Below are positions 48,435 to 57,601 of a stretch of 64,000 nucleotides of DNA, piece by piece. The translations under genes were made by a program, and so were the position numbers. The stretch spans positions 1 through 64,000 of the forward strand of contig DUNK01000033.1 in the NCBI GenBank assembly GCA_012839355.1. The letters are read 5' to 3'. How positions within the stretch are numbered: the first letter of the stretch is position 1; every line of letters begins with the position of its first letter. The notes beneath the pieces were generated by a model. It was not told the DNA's origin, searched no databases, and saw nothing but the letters and a program-made list of their open reading frames with translations. Origin of the DNA: Acholeplasma sp. GTDB taxonomy: Bacteria; Bacillota_I; Bacilli_A; Acholeplasmatales; UBA5453.

Positions 48435-48584
48435 ATGCGAAAAAAAATAATTTTAATTTGTGAAGAATGTCTGTCAAGAAATTACACAACAACTAAAAAT
48501 GTTGTTAAAAACAAAGAAAGACTTGAGTTAAAAAAATATTGTAAGCACTGCAATAAATCAACGCTTCACAAAGAAACAAAATAG
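48435..48584 (+). CDS. rpmG: 50S ribosomal protein L33
   Basis: 49 residues with two Cys pairs, CEEC (9-12) and CKHC (36-39), so the zinc form of L33. [12 protein letters not shown] and [19 protein letters not shown] are typical. It precedes secE-nusG as in B. subtilis. Confidence 0.93.
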   Translation: MRKKIILICEECLSRNYTTTKNVVKNKERLELKKYCKHCNKSTLHKETK

Positions 48585-48597
48585 GAGATGAGTTTTC

Positions 48598-49002
48598 ATG
48601 GCAATTAAAGAGAAAAAAGAAAGAAAAGGTAAATTGTTAGACGTTTTAAGAACGGAATATAAATGGGAAAACATTGTTTTAGCGATTTTAGCGAGTTTAG
48701 CGTTAGCTTTTTCATTAATGATTATTAATGGTACGTTAACAGTAAGAGCTGATTTTCCAATTATTGGTAAATATCCAAAAGTTTTTGCGTGGATTTTATT
48801 TTCGGTTGCGGTTGTTGGGATATTATTAGTTATTGCCCCATTCTTTATTCAAGCATTACCAGAAATTAAGAAAATATCATGGGCAGACTTTAAAACAACC
48901 CTAGATGCAGTTATTAAAGTATTTGTATTCGTAATTATTTTAGCGTTCTTATTTATCGGTTTTGATTATATTATCGGATTAGTAATAGGAAGATTAACAT
49001 GA
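48598..49002 (+). CDS. secE: Preprotein translocase subunit SecE (three-helix form)
   Basis: Clamp subunit of the SecY channel. 134 residues against about 60 in most Bacilli: two additional hydrophobic stretches (about 25-44 and 62-84) precede the conserved core PEIKKISWADF and the essential third helix (about 107-128). That is the topology known from E. coli. AGGAGATG precedes ATG 48598. The TGA stop overlaps nusG as ATGA. Confidence 0.92.
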   Translation: MAIKEKKERKGKLLDVLRTEYKWENIVLAILASLALAFSLMIINGTLTVRADFPIIGKYPKVFAWILFSVAVVGILLVIAPFFIQALPEIKKISWADFKTTLDAVIKVFVFVIILAFLFIGFDYIIGLVIGRLT

Positions 49003-49553
49003 GTTTAAAGAAAAGATGGTATGTTGTTCAAACTTATTCGGGTTCTGAAGATTCAGTAAAAAAAGATATTGAAAGAAGAATCGAATCGATGGGGATGACA
49101 GAGTTAATCTTTGATGTAATTATTCCTGAAGAGACGATTGTTGAGAAAAAAGTTAACTCGAAAGGTGAAGAAGAAACAGTCGAAAAAATTAAAAAGATTT
49201 TCCCTGGGTATGTTTTCGTACATATGATCATTACTGATGAATCATGGCACGTAATTAGAAACACGCCACAAGTAACAGGATTCTTAGGCTCATCAGGCGG
49301 AAGAACTAAACCTGTTCCTGTGGAAACAGAAGAAATGAACAAGATTTTACTTAATATTGGTGTAATAGAATTACCTAAATTTAAATATAATATTGGCGAT
49401 GTTGTTGAGATTGCAAGAGGACCATTTGAAGGTCAAACAGGCGAAGTTCTTTCTTTTGATAATCATCAACAAAAAGCGGTTGTTAATATTGAGGTTTTTG
49501 GGAGAGGTACACCAACAGAATTTGATTTTATTGACATAAAAGAAGAGGAATAA
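48999..49553 (+). CDS. nusG: Transcription termination/antitermination factor NusG
   Basis: Pausing and coupling factor. 184 residues: NGN domain starting KKRWYVVQTYSGSED, with IKKIFPGYVFVHM, and a C-terminal KOW domain with VEIARGPFEGQTGEVLSFD (about 130-148). Start overlaps secE. Confidence 0.96.
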   Translation: MSLKKRWYVVQTYSGSEDSVKKDIERRIESMGMTELIFDVIIPEETIVEKKVNSKGEEETVEKIKKIFPGYVFVHMIITDESWHVIRNTPQVTGFLGSSGGRTKPVPVETEEMNKILLNIGVIELPKFKYNIGDVVEIARGPFEGQTGEVLSFDNHQQKAVVNIEVFGRGTPTEFDFIDIKEEE

Positions 49554-49571
49554 AAAACTCTTTCTTTTTTT
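49538..49571 (+). terminator. Terminator overlapping the nusG stop
   Basis: AAAAGAAGAG pairs with CTCTTTCTTTT across the stop codon, followed by T6; one bulge. Confidence 0.65.
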
Positions 49572-49584
49572 ATGGTGACTAACT

Positions 49585-49968
49585 ATGAAAAGAATTGAAA
49601 AGATTAAAGAATTAAATCTAACAAACTCAGGCAATCTATTTTTAATTGAACTTATACCTAATGATGGTAATATTTATGAGGGGATAGGAGAAGCAGTAAT
49701 TACTTATAACGAAGAATGTTTCAATCTTCATATTTTTGAAGGCATCTTTAAAAAGCAATACATTAAAAGTTTAGAATATAAATTTGCGGATATAAAAGAT
49801 GTTGAATTTGGTAAATATGGATTTAAACATCCATATGTACAAATATATTTTGAAGAAGACTTATACTTAGTATTTAGTTACTATCTCAAAATTAAGAATT
49901 TTTCTAATCAAGAAGAAAACATTAAACACTTCTTTAATATATTAGGAGAAATAGAAGTACAATTATAA
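49585..49968 (+). CDS. Uncharacterised 127-residue protein
   Basis: I do not recognise a family. The protein alternates short beta-like strands (NLFLIELIPNDG, EAVITYNEECFNLHIFEG) and ends with a helix (ENIKHFFNILGEI), with no membrane segment and no signal peptide; a small PH-like barrel is conceivable. GGTGA lies before the ATG, and codon use matches its neighbours. It lies between the nusG terminator and its own strong terminator, in a gap that has no gene in B. subtilis. Confidence 0.65.
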   Translation: MKRIEKIKELNLTNSGNLFLIELIPNDGNIYEGIGEAVITYNEECFNLHIFEGIFKKQYIKSLEYKFADIKDVEFGKYGFKHPYVQIYFEEDLYLVFSYYLKIKNFSNQEENIKHFFNILGEIEVQL

Positions 49969-50004
49969 GTTGGATATGATACTTTCAAAGTAGAAATATG
50001 AAAT

Positions 50005-50044
50005 AATGCCTGACTCTAAAAGAATCGAGTTGGGCATTTTTAAT
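50005..50044 (+). terminator. Terminator before rplK
   Basis: AATGCC-TG-ACTC pairs with GAGT-TG-GGCATT, then TTTTAATT. Confidence 0.9.
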
Positions 50045-50072
50045 TAAATTTTAATAAATTTACTAAGTTCTC

Positions 50073-50101
50073 TTGACAAACAAAAAATAGTTTGTTATTA
50101 T
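50073..50101 (+). promoter_or_regulatory. Promoter of rplK-rplA
   Basis: TTGACA (50073-50078), 17-base spacer, TATTAT (50096-50101). The spacer contains ACAAAC-8-GTTTGT, an inverted repeat similar in shape to the one in the rpsL promoter. Confidence 0.85.
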
Positions 50102-50127
50102 TTATAAGCGTGTGTAGATGCACCGTA

Positions 50128-50153
50128 GTGGGAGGAGAAATCCAAGAACCACA
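50128..50153 (+). promoter_or_regulatory. L1-binding-site-like element in the rplK leader
   Basis: GTGG-GA-GG ... CC-AAGAA-CCAC forms an outer and inner stem around an asymmetric internal loop, the general shape of the 23S and mRNA sites bound by L1. The same motif recurs before rplA. Confidence 0.6.
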
Positions 50154-50182
50154 TACTGAAGATAAAAAGGAGGTTGTGTCTA

Positions 50183-50608
50183 ATGGATAAAAAGGTTGCC
50201 AAACTTGTAAAATTGCAAATTCCCGCTGGAAGAGCTACTCCAGCACCACCAATCGGTCCAGCTTTAGGACAAGCAGGAGTTAATATTCCTCAGTTTGTAC
50301 AGCAGTTCAATGAAAGAACTAAAGATCAAATGGGTTATATAGTTCCAGTTGTAATAAGCGTTTATGAAGACCGTACATTTTCGTTTGTAACGAAAACACC
50401 ACCAGCAAGTGATTTAATTAAAAAAGCGGCTGGTATTAATAAAGGATCAGGTTCTCCACATGCTGATAAAGTAGGAAGCATCACTACTGAACAGTTAAGA
50501 GAAATTGCAACAATGAAGTTACCTGATTTAAATGCGTATGATGTAGAAGCGGCTATGGAAATTATTAGAGGAACATGCCGTAATATGGGAATTACAATTA
50601 GAGATTAA
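50183..50608 (+). CDS. rplK: 50S ribosomal protein L11
   Basis: GTPase-centre stalk-base protein, also needed for the stringent response. ATG 50183 is chosen (AAAGGAGG at 50167-50173); the TTG at 50174 would overlap the ribosome site. 141 residues: [20 protein letters not shown] and the NMGITIRD end. Confidence 0.97.
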   Translation: MDKKVAKLVKLQIPAGRATPAPPIGPALGQAGVNIPQFVQQFNERTKDQMGYIVPVVISVYEDRTFSFVTKTPPASDLIKKAAGINKGSGSPHADKVGSITTEQLREIATMKLPDLNAYDVEAAMEIIRGTCRNMGITIRD

Positions 50609-50628
50609 TTTAATTAATGTATCTAATT

Positions 50629-50657
50629 TGTGGGAGGTAATTATCCCGATTACCACA
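50629..50657 (+). promoter_or_regulatory. L1-binding-site-like element between rplK and rplA
   Basis: TGTGG-GA-GG (50629-50637) and CC-CGATTA-CCACA (50645-50657) repeat the architecture of the element at 50128. It lies 10 bases before the rplA ribosome site, so L1 binding there could block its own translation. Confidence 0.6.
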
Positions 50658-50673
50658 TTTTAGGAGGAAAGAA

Positions 50674-51366
50674 ATGAAAAGAGGAAAAAGATATCAAGAG
50701 GTTGTTAAACTCGTTGATAAGCAGAAAAGATATCCAGTTGAAGAAGCTTTTGAACTTCTTTTAAAAACTGCCTCAGCTAAGTTTGATGAAACAGTTGAAA
50801 TAGCTTTCCGTTTAAACATTAACCCACGCTATGCTGACCAAAACTTAAGAGGAGCGATTGTTCTTCCTCACGGTACTGGTAAAACAAAAACAGTTGTTGT
50901 TATTGCTAAAGGTGAAAAAGCAACTGAAGCAAAAGAAGCGGGCGCTGATTATGTAGGAGACCAAGATATTCTAGCTAAAATCGAAGGCGGTTGGTTAGAT
51001 TTCGATACAATGGTAGCTACACCAGATATGATGGGTCAATTAGGAAAACTTGGTAGAGTTTTAGGTCCTAGAGGTTTAATGCCAAACCCTAAAACAGGAA
51101 CAGTTACAATGGACGTAGCAAAAGCAGTAAAAGATATTAAAGCCGGTAAAATTGAATATAAAACAGATCGTATTGGAAATATTCAAGGCTCAATTGGTAA
51201 AGTATCATTTGGTACTCAAAAATTGGTAGAAAACGCAAAAGAGTTCTATCAAAGATTAGTCCAAGTAAGACCTTCAACAGTTAAGGGAGTATATATGAAG
51301 AATGTTACTATCTCAACTGCAATGGGTCCAGGAATTCGTCTTGACGTTGAATCGTTCAAGTCGTAA
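50674..51366 (+). CDS. rplA: 50S ribosomal protein L1
   Basis: Forms the mobile L1 stalk that moves E-site tRNA; a known translational repressor of its own operon. 230 residues: [27 protein letters not shown] in part, [19 protein letters not shown] and [18 protein letters not shown] before ATG. Confidence 0.98.
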   Translation: MKRGKRYQEVVKLVDKQKRYPVEEAFELLLKTASAKFDETVEIAFRLNINPRYADQNLRGAIVLPHGTGKTKTVVVIAKGEKATEAKEAGADYVGDQDILAKIEGGWLDFDTMVATPDMMGQLGKLGRVLGPRGLMPNPKTGTVTMDVAKAVKDIKAGKIEYKTDRIGNIQGSIGKVSFGTQKLVENAKEFYQRLVQVRPSTVKGVYMKNVTISTAMGPGIRLDVESFKS

Positions 51367-51387
51367 AATAGTATTAAAGAAAACTTA

Positions 51388-51490
51388 AAAGCCAAAGACA
51401 GTAGGTGGATAATCCTTAATAATGCCTACCGAGGAGATGAAAATAAAAAGAAACCCTCTTTGTCTATGGCTTATGAGGGTTTTAAATTTA
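51388..51490 (+). promoter_or_regulatory. L10 leader with attenuator
   Basis: GCCAAAGACA (51391-51400) pairs with TGTCTATGGC (51461-51470), one mismatch. Inside it, GTAGG pairs with CCTAC, followed by the conserved CGAGG. An overlapping terminator, AAACCCTC (51451-51458) with GAGGGTTT (51475-51482) plus T-rich tail, can form in the alternative fold. This is the layout of the known L10(L12) autoregulatory leader of Bacilli. Confidence 0.88.
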
Positions 51491-51507
51491 TTTAGGAGGA
51501 AGCAAAA

Positions 51508-52008
51508 GTGAGAAAATCGGTTTTGTTAAAAAAGGAACAAGTTGCTGAACTTAAAGAAAGACTTTTAGCAGCAAAAACGGTTGTTATATTTGATGAATTA
51601 GGTTTGACAGTAGATGAATCTACAAAGTTAAGAGTAGAATTAAATCAAGCAAATTGTCAAATGCAATTTTACAAAAACAATATTACAAGACGCGCTTTAA
51701 TTGACGCAGGCTATGAAAAGTTAGCTGAAAAAATCGTTGATAGAAAAGTTTTAGCGTTTAGTAATGATGATGTAGTTGCACCTGCAAGAATCATTTATAA
51801 CTTCGCAAAAACAAACAAAAGAGTAGTATTACAAGCGGGTATCATTGAAGGTAAAGCGGCTTCAGAAAGCGACATACTTGCATTAGCAACATTACCATCA
51901 TATGAGACATTATTGACACAAATTGCAGCAGGACTACTTATGCCACTCAAAGAATTGGCTATTGGTCTAAATATGTTAGCTGAACAAAAAGAACAAACAC
52001 AAGCATAA
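51508..52008 (+). CDS. rplJ: 50S ribosomal protein L10
   Basis: Stalk base carrying L7/L12 dimers. 166 residues from a GTG with AGGAGG upstream. VLLKKEQVAELKERL start, NNITRRALIDAGYE, and a C-terminal helix for L12 binding. Controlled by the leader just upstream. Confidence 0.96.
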   Translation: MRKSVLLKKEQVAELKERLLAAKTVVIFDELGLTVDESTKLRVELNQANCQMQFYKNNITRRALIDAGYEKLAEKIVDRKVLAFSNDDVVAPARIIYNFAKTNKRVVLQAGIIEGKAASESDILALATLPSYETLLTQIAAGLLMPLKELAIGLNMLAEQKEQTQA

Positions 52009-52026
52009 GAAAAGGAGTATATGAAA

Positions 52027-52398
52027 ATGGCAAAACTTACTAAAGAACAATTTGTTGAAGCATTAAAAGAAATGACTATTTTAGAAATTAAAGAATTAGT
52101 CGATGGATTAAAAGAAGAATTTGGAATAGATCCTACAGCAGTAGCAGTAGCTGCGGGTCCGGTTGAAGCTACAGCAGCTGAAGAAAAATCAACATTTGAC
52201 GTTATTTTAAAATCATTTGGAGATAAGAAAATTGCTGTTATTAAAGTTGTTAGAGAATTAACTTCTTTAGGATTAGCTGAAGCTAAGACATTAACAGAAA
52301 CTCCAGACGGAGTAATCAAACAAAACGTTAGTAAAGACGACGCTGAAGCTGCTAAACAAGCATTAGAAGAAGCTGGCGCAGTAGTTGAACTTAAGTAA
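52027..52398 (+). CDS. rplL: 50S ribosomal protein L7/L12
   Basis: Stalk protein that recruits translation GTPases. ATG 52027 is preferred over the one at 52021 because of spacing from AAAAGGAG, giving 123 residues. N-terminal dimer helices, an Ala-rich hinge (about 40-55), C-terminal [21 protein letters not shown] and LGLAEAKTL. Confidence 0.96.
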   Translation: MAKLTKEQFVEALKEMTILEIKELVDGLKEEFGIDPTAVAVAAGPVEATAAEEKSTFDVILKSFGDKKIAVIKVVRELTSLGLAEAKTLTETPDGVIKQNVSKDDAEAAKQALEEAGAVVELK

Positions 52399-52417
52399 TA
52401 AAAACTGCATAAGATAG

Positions 52418-52441
52418 ACCTGAGTTAAACTCGGGTTTTTC
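52418..52441 (+). terminator. Terminator after rplL
   Basis: ACCTGAGT (52418-52425) pairs with ACTCGGGT (52429-52436), then TTTT. It allows higher output of rplJ-rplL than of the following genes. Confidence 0.87.
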
Positions 52442-52461
52442 TCGTGCTTAAAAAGGTGAAG

Positions 52462-53058
52462 ATGGTAAAACACTATTTTACAAACGATTCTAATTTAAGT
52501 GATGAACTTAATATTATCAAAGAAGAAATTAACGGTATTTCATACCGTTTTTACACTGATAGTGGTGTTTTTTCAAAAAGTAGAGTTGATTTTGGATCAG
52601 TTTTACTGATAAAGGTACTAATTGAACATTTAGATGGTGAAGGAACTTTTCTTGATTTAGGTTCGGGTTATGGGCCGATTGGAATAGTGGTGAAGAGAAA
52701 TTTTCCGAAAATAACTGTTCATCAAACTGATATTAACGAAAAAGCCGTGATTTTAGCTAGTAAAAATAGCGAGTTAAATAAAGTTACTACTAAATGTTAT
52801 CAATCTGATGGATTTTCTAATATAAAAGAAGCGTTTGATGTTATCTCGCTTAACCCACCTATAAGAATAGGTAAACAAGGGGTTTTTGCGCTTTATGACG
52901 GTGTTTATAATAATTTAAAAGAAGGTGGTAAATGCTTTATAGTTATTAGAAAACAACAAGGCGCATTAAGCCATTTAGAATATCTTAAAAAGCTGTTTAA
53001 AACAACTGAAGTTGTTAGGAAAAGCAAAGGATATTATGTAATATTTATGCAAAAATAA
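52462..53058 (+). CDS. ybxB: Class I SAM methyltransferase, YbxB/RsmC-like
   Basis: RsmC-type RNA methyltransferase, standing between rplL and rpoB as in B. subtilis. From ATG 52462 (MVKHYFTNDSN; relatives also start close to HYF) it has 198 residues; a GTG at 52444 without ribosome site would add six. SAM motif FLDLGSGYGPIG and catalytic NPPIR motif (about 132) are seen. VFSKSRVDFGS is the family signature. The rRNA target is inferred only. Confidence 0.88.
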   Translation: MVKHYFTNDSNLSDELNIIKEEINGISYRFYTDSGVFSKSRVDFGSVLLIKVLIEHLDGEGTFLDLGSGYGPIGIVVKRNFPKITVHQTDINEKAVILASKNSELNKVTTKCYQSDGFSNIKEAFDVISLNPPIRIGKQGVFALYDGVYNNLKEGGKCFIVIRKQQGALSHLEYLKKLFKTTEVVRKSKGYYVIFMQK

Positions 53059-53067
53059 TATTTTGCA

Positions 53068-53096
53068 TTGACATATTGACAAACTTAATATATAAT
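53068..53096 (+). promoter_or_regulatory. Promoter of rpoB-rpoC
   Basis: TTGACA (53068-53073), 17-base spacer, TATAAT (53091-53096). The beta operon thus has its own promoter in addition to read-through from rplL. The leader of about 60 bases shows only short A/T-rich pairings; GGGGG before the ATG. Confidence 0.88.
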
Positions 53097-53164
53097 ATTA
53101 AAATGCGTATATGTGGACTTTTTTTGTAAAAAAGTTACATTAATTCGTTGAAGGGGGCAAATGA

Positions 53165-56100
53165 ATGGCATTTAAAGATGTAAACTATGGGAAAAAAGCG
53201 AAAAGAAGAAATTATAGTCAGATGCACTATAACGTCGAGTTGCCAAACTTGATTGAAATTCAAACAGAATCTTTTAAGAAATTTGTTAATGAAGGCTTAA
53301 GAGAACTATTTGAAGAATTTTCGCCAGTTGTATCATACAATGGTGAATATCGCTTATATTTTTCCGATCATCGATTTAAAGATTTTAAATATTCTGTTAT
53401 GGAAGCGAAAAGAAGAGATGTTAGTTATGGCAGACCTCTTTTTGTGACAGTACAACTTGAAAAGGTTCGTACAGGTGAAATTATCGAGAAAGAAATATTT
53501 ATGGGTGATTTACAGTGGATGACTCCTGTTGGAACATATATTGTTAATGGTGCTGAACGCGTAGTGGTAAGCCAAATCGTTCGTTCAAGTGGCATTTACT
53601 TTACTACTGAAATCGATAAAGGCACTAACCTACCTAAATATGCTTCACAAGTTATACCTACTCGTGGAGCTTGGTTAGAGTATGAGTTAGGTGCTAGAAA
53701 CATTTTCTATGGTAAATTAGACCGTTCTAAAAAAGTAACACTAACTTCAATGATACACACACTTGGATTTAGTGGTTTAGATGAAATTAAATCCCTCATT
53801 CCTTATTATAACGACATGTTAGATGAAACTTATAAGAAAGATGAGAAAGATGGAATAATTACTGCAGATTCAGCAATTGAAGAATTATATTCAAAAATGC
53901 GTCAAGGAGATAGAATCCCAATTGAAGCAGCAAAAGAATATATTCGTTCAAGAATGTTTGAAGAGCGCAGATATGATCTTGAAGAAGTTGGACGCTACAA
54001 GTTTAATGAAAAACTTGATGTTACTCAGCGTTTAACATCAATTGCTCAAGGCGTTCCTTATGTATCAAATCCAACAATCTATCGTTTTGCAACAGATATT
54101 GTTAACCCTAATACTGGTGAGGTTGTAATTGCAAAAGATAGTATTGTTAATGTTGAAAACATTGAAATATTAAAAGAAAATAGAGATGCAATTAGAAAGA
54201 CTGTTTTAGAAAAGGAAAGATCAATTCAAAACTTACCTGAACATAATATTTTTGGTGTTAAAACAAACGATTTAAATGAACAGTATGCTCATGAAACCAT
54301 TTACGCGTTTTATACTGAGGAAAACAATTTAGTTTCTTTAGTTGAAAAAGGAACTAAAATAACACCTGAAATTAGAGAAAGACTTTTCCAAAATAAAGCA
54401 TTTATTGTGTTCCTTGAATATAACGAGCATGGGCAAGTTGAACATATTCAAGATGATGCAAGAACAAGTATTTTACTTGAACTTTATGGAAATATAGATA
54501 ATGTTGAACCTTTAGCATATGCTAGAAAAGTTGTTGTTGAAGAAAACATTGAAAACTTATTAACTGGCGAGATTATTGTTGAAAAAGGGACAGAGTTAAC
54601 GCCAGAAGTTAGACAAACATTAATGGAAAACAGAGAAGGTTTAACTTACAAGTCGCTTCGTTATTTAACTCCGTATATTAAAGCGGATGTTAATTTAAGC
54701 GATGGTACGCTTCTTTACAAAGAAGGAACACTAGTTGATAACGAAGTTTATTTTAATATTTATAAAAACCGCAATAATTTAATGAACTTTGAAGATTATA
54801 AGTATGCAACAGTATATGCAAAATCAAATATTGGCATTTTAGATGGTAAAAATAAAAAGGCAGAACCTTTAATTTATGCAGGTAGAGAAATTACGGATAG
54901 CGATTTATTAAATCTTCAAAATAACCGCAATAAGTTAGATGAACATGTAATTACCTATTTCTTAGAGCCAGGTAAAAAAGGAGAATTCTACTATAGAGAA
55001 GCTAATAGAAGAGATGTTTTTGTTGAAGAAGTATTAGTTAAAGCTGATGCAAGAAATGAAGAGGCGGTTGAAAGAGTAATTGGTATTATCGGAAATGATT
55101 CTCGTGAAGATAGATTAATTATTACTGTTTCAGATATTTTAGCTTCAATTAGTTATTACTTAAATCTTTATGATGAGATTGGTGATATTGTTGATATTGA
55201 CCATTTATCAAATAGAAGATTAAGATTAATTGGCGAATTACTTAAAAACCAGTTTAGAATTGGTTTATCAAAATTAGAGAAAAATATTAAAGACCGCATG
55301 TCAACTGCTGATGAAAATGATGTAACTCCACAGAGTTTAATAAATGTTAGACCTTTAACAGCTTCATTAAAAGAGTTCTTTGGTAGTTCACAATTATCAC
55401 AGTTTATGGACCAAGTTAACCCACTATCAGAATTAACACAGAAAAGAAGAATTTCTGCGTTAGGTACTGGTGGTTTAGCAAGAGATAGAGCGGGGGTAGA
55501 AGTTAGAGACGTTCATGAGTCACACTACGGCAGAATTTGTCCGATTGAAACTCCAGAAGGTCCATCTATTGGTTTAATTAGCTCGCTTGCTAGTTATTCA
55601 AAAGTGGATGAGTTTGGGTTTATTAAAACACCATACTTAAAAGTTGTTAGAAATGATCAAAATGTACCGGTTGTTACTGATGAATATATTTATTTAACAG
55701 CTGGCGAAGAAGAAAAATATGTTATTGCATCTGCGAACAGCCCAATTAACGATGATGCAACATTTAAAGAAGAAACTGTAATTGGTCGTGTAAGAGGCGA
55801 AACGAAAGTATTTTCAGTTGAAGAAGTTCAATTAATGGACGTTAGCCCACAACAGATTGTCTCAGTTGGTACGGCAACAATTCCGTTTTTAGAGCACGAT
55901 GATGCTTCTAGAGCGTTAATGGGTGCTAACATGCAACGACAAGCAGTGCCACTATTAGTCCCAGAATCACCAATTGTTGGTACAGGTGTTGAATACCGTG
56001 TTGCAAAAGATTCAGGTGCTGTAATTGTTAGTGATGTTGATGGTATCGTTACATATGTTGATGCAAATAGAATTGAAGTAGCAATTAAGCCAGAAGAAGA

Positions 56101-57601
56101 TATAAAAACAACAAGAGGAAAAGTTATTTATAGCGTAGAAGATGAATTTAACTTAGAAGCATTAGAAGAAATTCAAAATTCGAGTCAGAAAAATAAACTT
56201 GAAACAAAAACATTTGAATTAATTACTTTCTTAAGAAGTAACCAAGATACACTAATCTTGCAAAAACCATTAGTTGAAATTGGTGAAAAGATTAAAAAAG
56301 GTGACGTTATTACTGATGGAGCTGCAACTGATAAAGGAGAACTAGCTTTAGGTAGAAACGTAACTGTTGCGTTTATGACTTGGGAAGGTTATAACTACGA
56401 GGATGCCATCGTAATGAGCGAAAAATTAGTAATTGATGATGTTTATACATCAATTCACATTGACGAATTACAAATAGAATCTCGTGATACAAAATTAGGT
56501 AAAGAAACAATTACTAGAGAAGTTCCAGGAGCGCCAACAAATCAACTAAAATATTTAGATGAAAGAGGAATTATTATCCCTGGTACAGAAGTTTATGAAG
56601 GACAAATACTAGTAGGTAAAATTACACCTAAAGGTCATACAGATCCAACGCCTGAAGAAAGACTCTTACAAGCAATCTTTAATGAAAAAGCGCAAGAAGT
56701 TAGAGATACAAGCTTAAAAGTTCCTCACGGCGGTGGTGGTATCGTTCACTCAGTCAGACATTATACAAAAGCTAACGGCGATGAACTTCCACCAGGAGTT
56801 AACGAAGTTGTTAGAGTGTATATCATTAAGAAAAGAAAGATTAGTGAAGGCGATAAGATGGCTGGTAGACATGGTAATAAAGGTGTTATTTCTAAGATAT
56901 TACCAGTTGAAGATATGCCTTATATGGAAGATGGAACACCGATTGATATTATGCTTAACCCATTAGGAGTTCCAAGCAGAATGAATATCGGACAAGTTTT
57001 AGAAGTTCATTTAGGTATGGCAGCGAAGAAATTAGGAATCAAAATCGCTACACCGGTATTTGATGGATTATCAGCCGGAGATTTAGCAAAGATATTAGAA
57101 GAAGCAGACATGCCTGAAGATGGTAAGCAAGTTTTATATGATGGTAGAACTGGTGAACCATTTGAAAGCAGAGTTAATGTGGGCGTTATGTATATGATTA
57201 AATTAAGTCATATGGTAGAAGATAAACTACACGCTAGAAACGTTGGTCCTTACACATTAGTAACTCAACAACCTATGGGTGGTAAAGCTCAAAAAGGTGG
57301 ACAAAGATTTGGTGAGATGGAAGTTTGGGCGCTTTATGCTTATGGAGCAGCTCATACATTAAAAGAATTATTAACTGTTAAATCAGATGATATTATCGGA
57401 CGTAATAGAGTTTATAGTGCAATCACTGATGGTAAACAAATTCCACAATCACACCTACCTGAATCATTTAGAGTTTTAACTAGAGAACTTCAAGCCTTAG
57501 GTTTACACGTTGAACTTATTGATGCAGATACAGGCGAAAACGAAGTTAATAAATCGTTAGTCGATCATACGAGTTCATTTGGCAGAAGGAGGTTTTTCTA
57601 A
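53165..57601 (+). CDS. rpoB: RNA polymerase beta subunit with large repeat insertion
   Basis: Catalytic subunit of RNA polymerase. 1478 residues against about 1190 in B. subtilis. The body is normal: rifampicin-pocket segment [11 protein letters not shown] (about 740-750), [17 protein letters not shown] segment, and C-terminal [22 protein letters not shown]. The extra length lies at about residues 305-625 of the lobe, where the single TGE-type repeat of B. subtilis is expanded to about five copies (for example [41 protein letters not shown]). E. coli His526 is Gln759 here (CAG at 55439), and E. coli Asn518 is Val751. The stop overlaps the rpoC start as TAATG. Confidence 0.97.
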   Translation: MAFKDVNYGKKAKRRNYSQMHYNVELPNLIEIQTESFKKFVNEGLRELFEEFSPVVSYNGEYRLYFSDHRFKDFKYSVMEAKRRDVSYGRPLFVTVQLEKVRTGEIIEKEIFMGDLQWMTPVGTYIVNGAERVVVSQIVRSSGIYFTTEIDKGTNLPKYASQVIPTRGAWLEYELGARNIFYGKLDRSKKVTLTSMIHTLGFSGLDEIKSLIPYYNDMLDETYKKDEKDGIITADSAIEELYSKMRQGDRIPIEAAKEYIRSRMFEERRYDLEEVGRYKFNEKLDVTQRLTSIAQGVPYVSNPTIYRFATDIVNPNTGEVVIAKDSIVNVENIEILKENRDAIRKTVLEKERSIQNLPEHNIFGVKTNDLNEQYAHETIYAFYTEENNLVSLVEKGTKITPEIRERLFQNKAFIVFLEYNEHGQVEHIQDDARTSILLELYGNIDNVEPLAYARKVVVEENIENLLTGEIIVEKGTELTPEVRQTLMENREGLTYKSLRYLTPYIKADVNLSDGTLLYKEGTLVDNEVYFNIYKNRNNLMNFEDYKYATVYAKSNIGILDGKNKKAEPLIYAGREITDSDLLNLQNNRNKLDEHVITYFLEPGKKGEFYYREANRRDVFVEEVLVKADARNEEAVERVIGIIGNDSREDRLIITVSDILASISYYLNLYDEIGDIVDIDHLSNRRLRLIGELLKNQFRIGLSKLEKNIKDRMSTADENDVTPQSLINVRPLTASLKEFFGSSQLSQFMDQVNPLSELTQKRRISALGTGGLARDRAGVEVRDVHESHYGRICPIETPEGPSIGLISSLASYSKVDEFGFIKTPYLKVVRNDQNVPVVTDEYIYLTAGEEEKYVIASANSPINDDATFKEETVIGRVRGETKVFSVEEVQLMDVSPQQIVSVGTATIPFLEHDDASRALMGANMQRQAVPLLVPESPIVGTGVEYRVAKDSGAVIVSDVDGIVTYVDANRIEVAIKPEEDIKTTRGKVIYSVEDEFNLEALEEIQNSSQKNKLETKTFELITFLRSNQDTLILQKPLVEIGEKIKKGDVITDGAATDKGELALGRNVTVAFMTWEGYNYEDAIVMSEKLVIDDVYTSIHIDELQIESRDTKLGKETITREVPGAPTNQLKYLDERGIIIPGTEVYEGQILVGKITPKGHTDPTPEERLLQAIFNEKAQEVRDTSLKVPHGGGGIVHSVRHYTKANGDELPPGVNEVVRVYIIKKRKISEGDKMAGRHGNKGVISKILPVEDMPYMEDGTPIDIMLNPLGVPSRMNIGQVLEVHLGMAAKKLGIKIATPVFDGLSAGDLAKILEEADMPEDGKQVLYDGRTGEPFESRVNVGVMYMIKLSHMVEDKLHARNVGPYTLVTQQPMGGKAQKGGQRFGEMEVWALYAYGAAHTLKELLTVKSDDIIGRNRVYSAITDGKQIPQSHLPESFRVLTRELQALGLHVELIDADTGENEVNKSLVDHTSSFGRRRFF

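Noticed and set aside
53077..53082. Second TTGACA before rpoB as the -35 element
   Set aside because: Only about nine bases separate it from TATAAT; the first TTGACA has the ideal 17.
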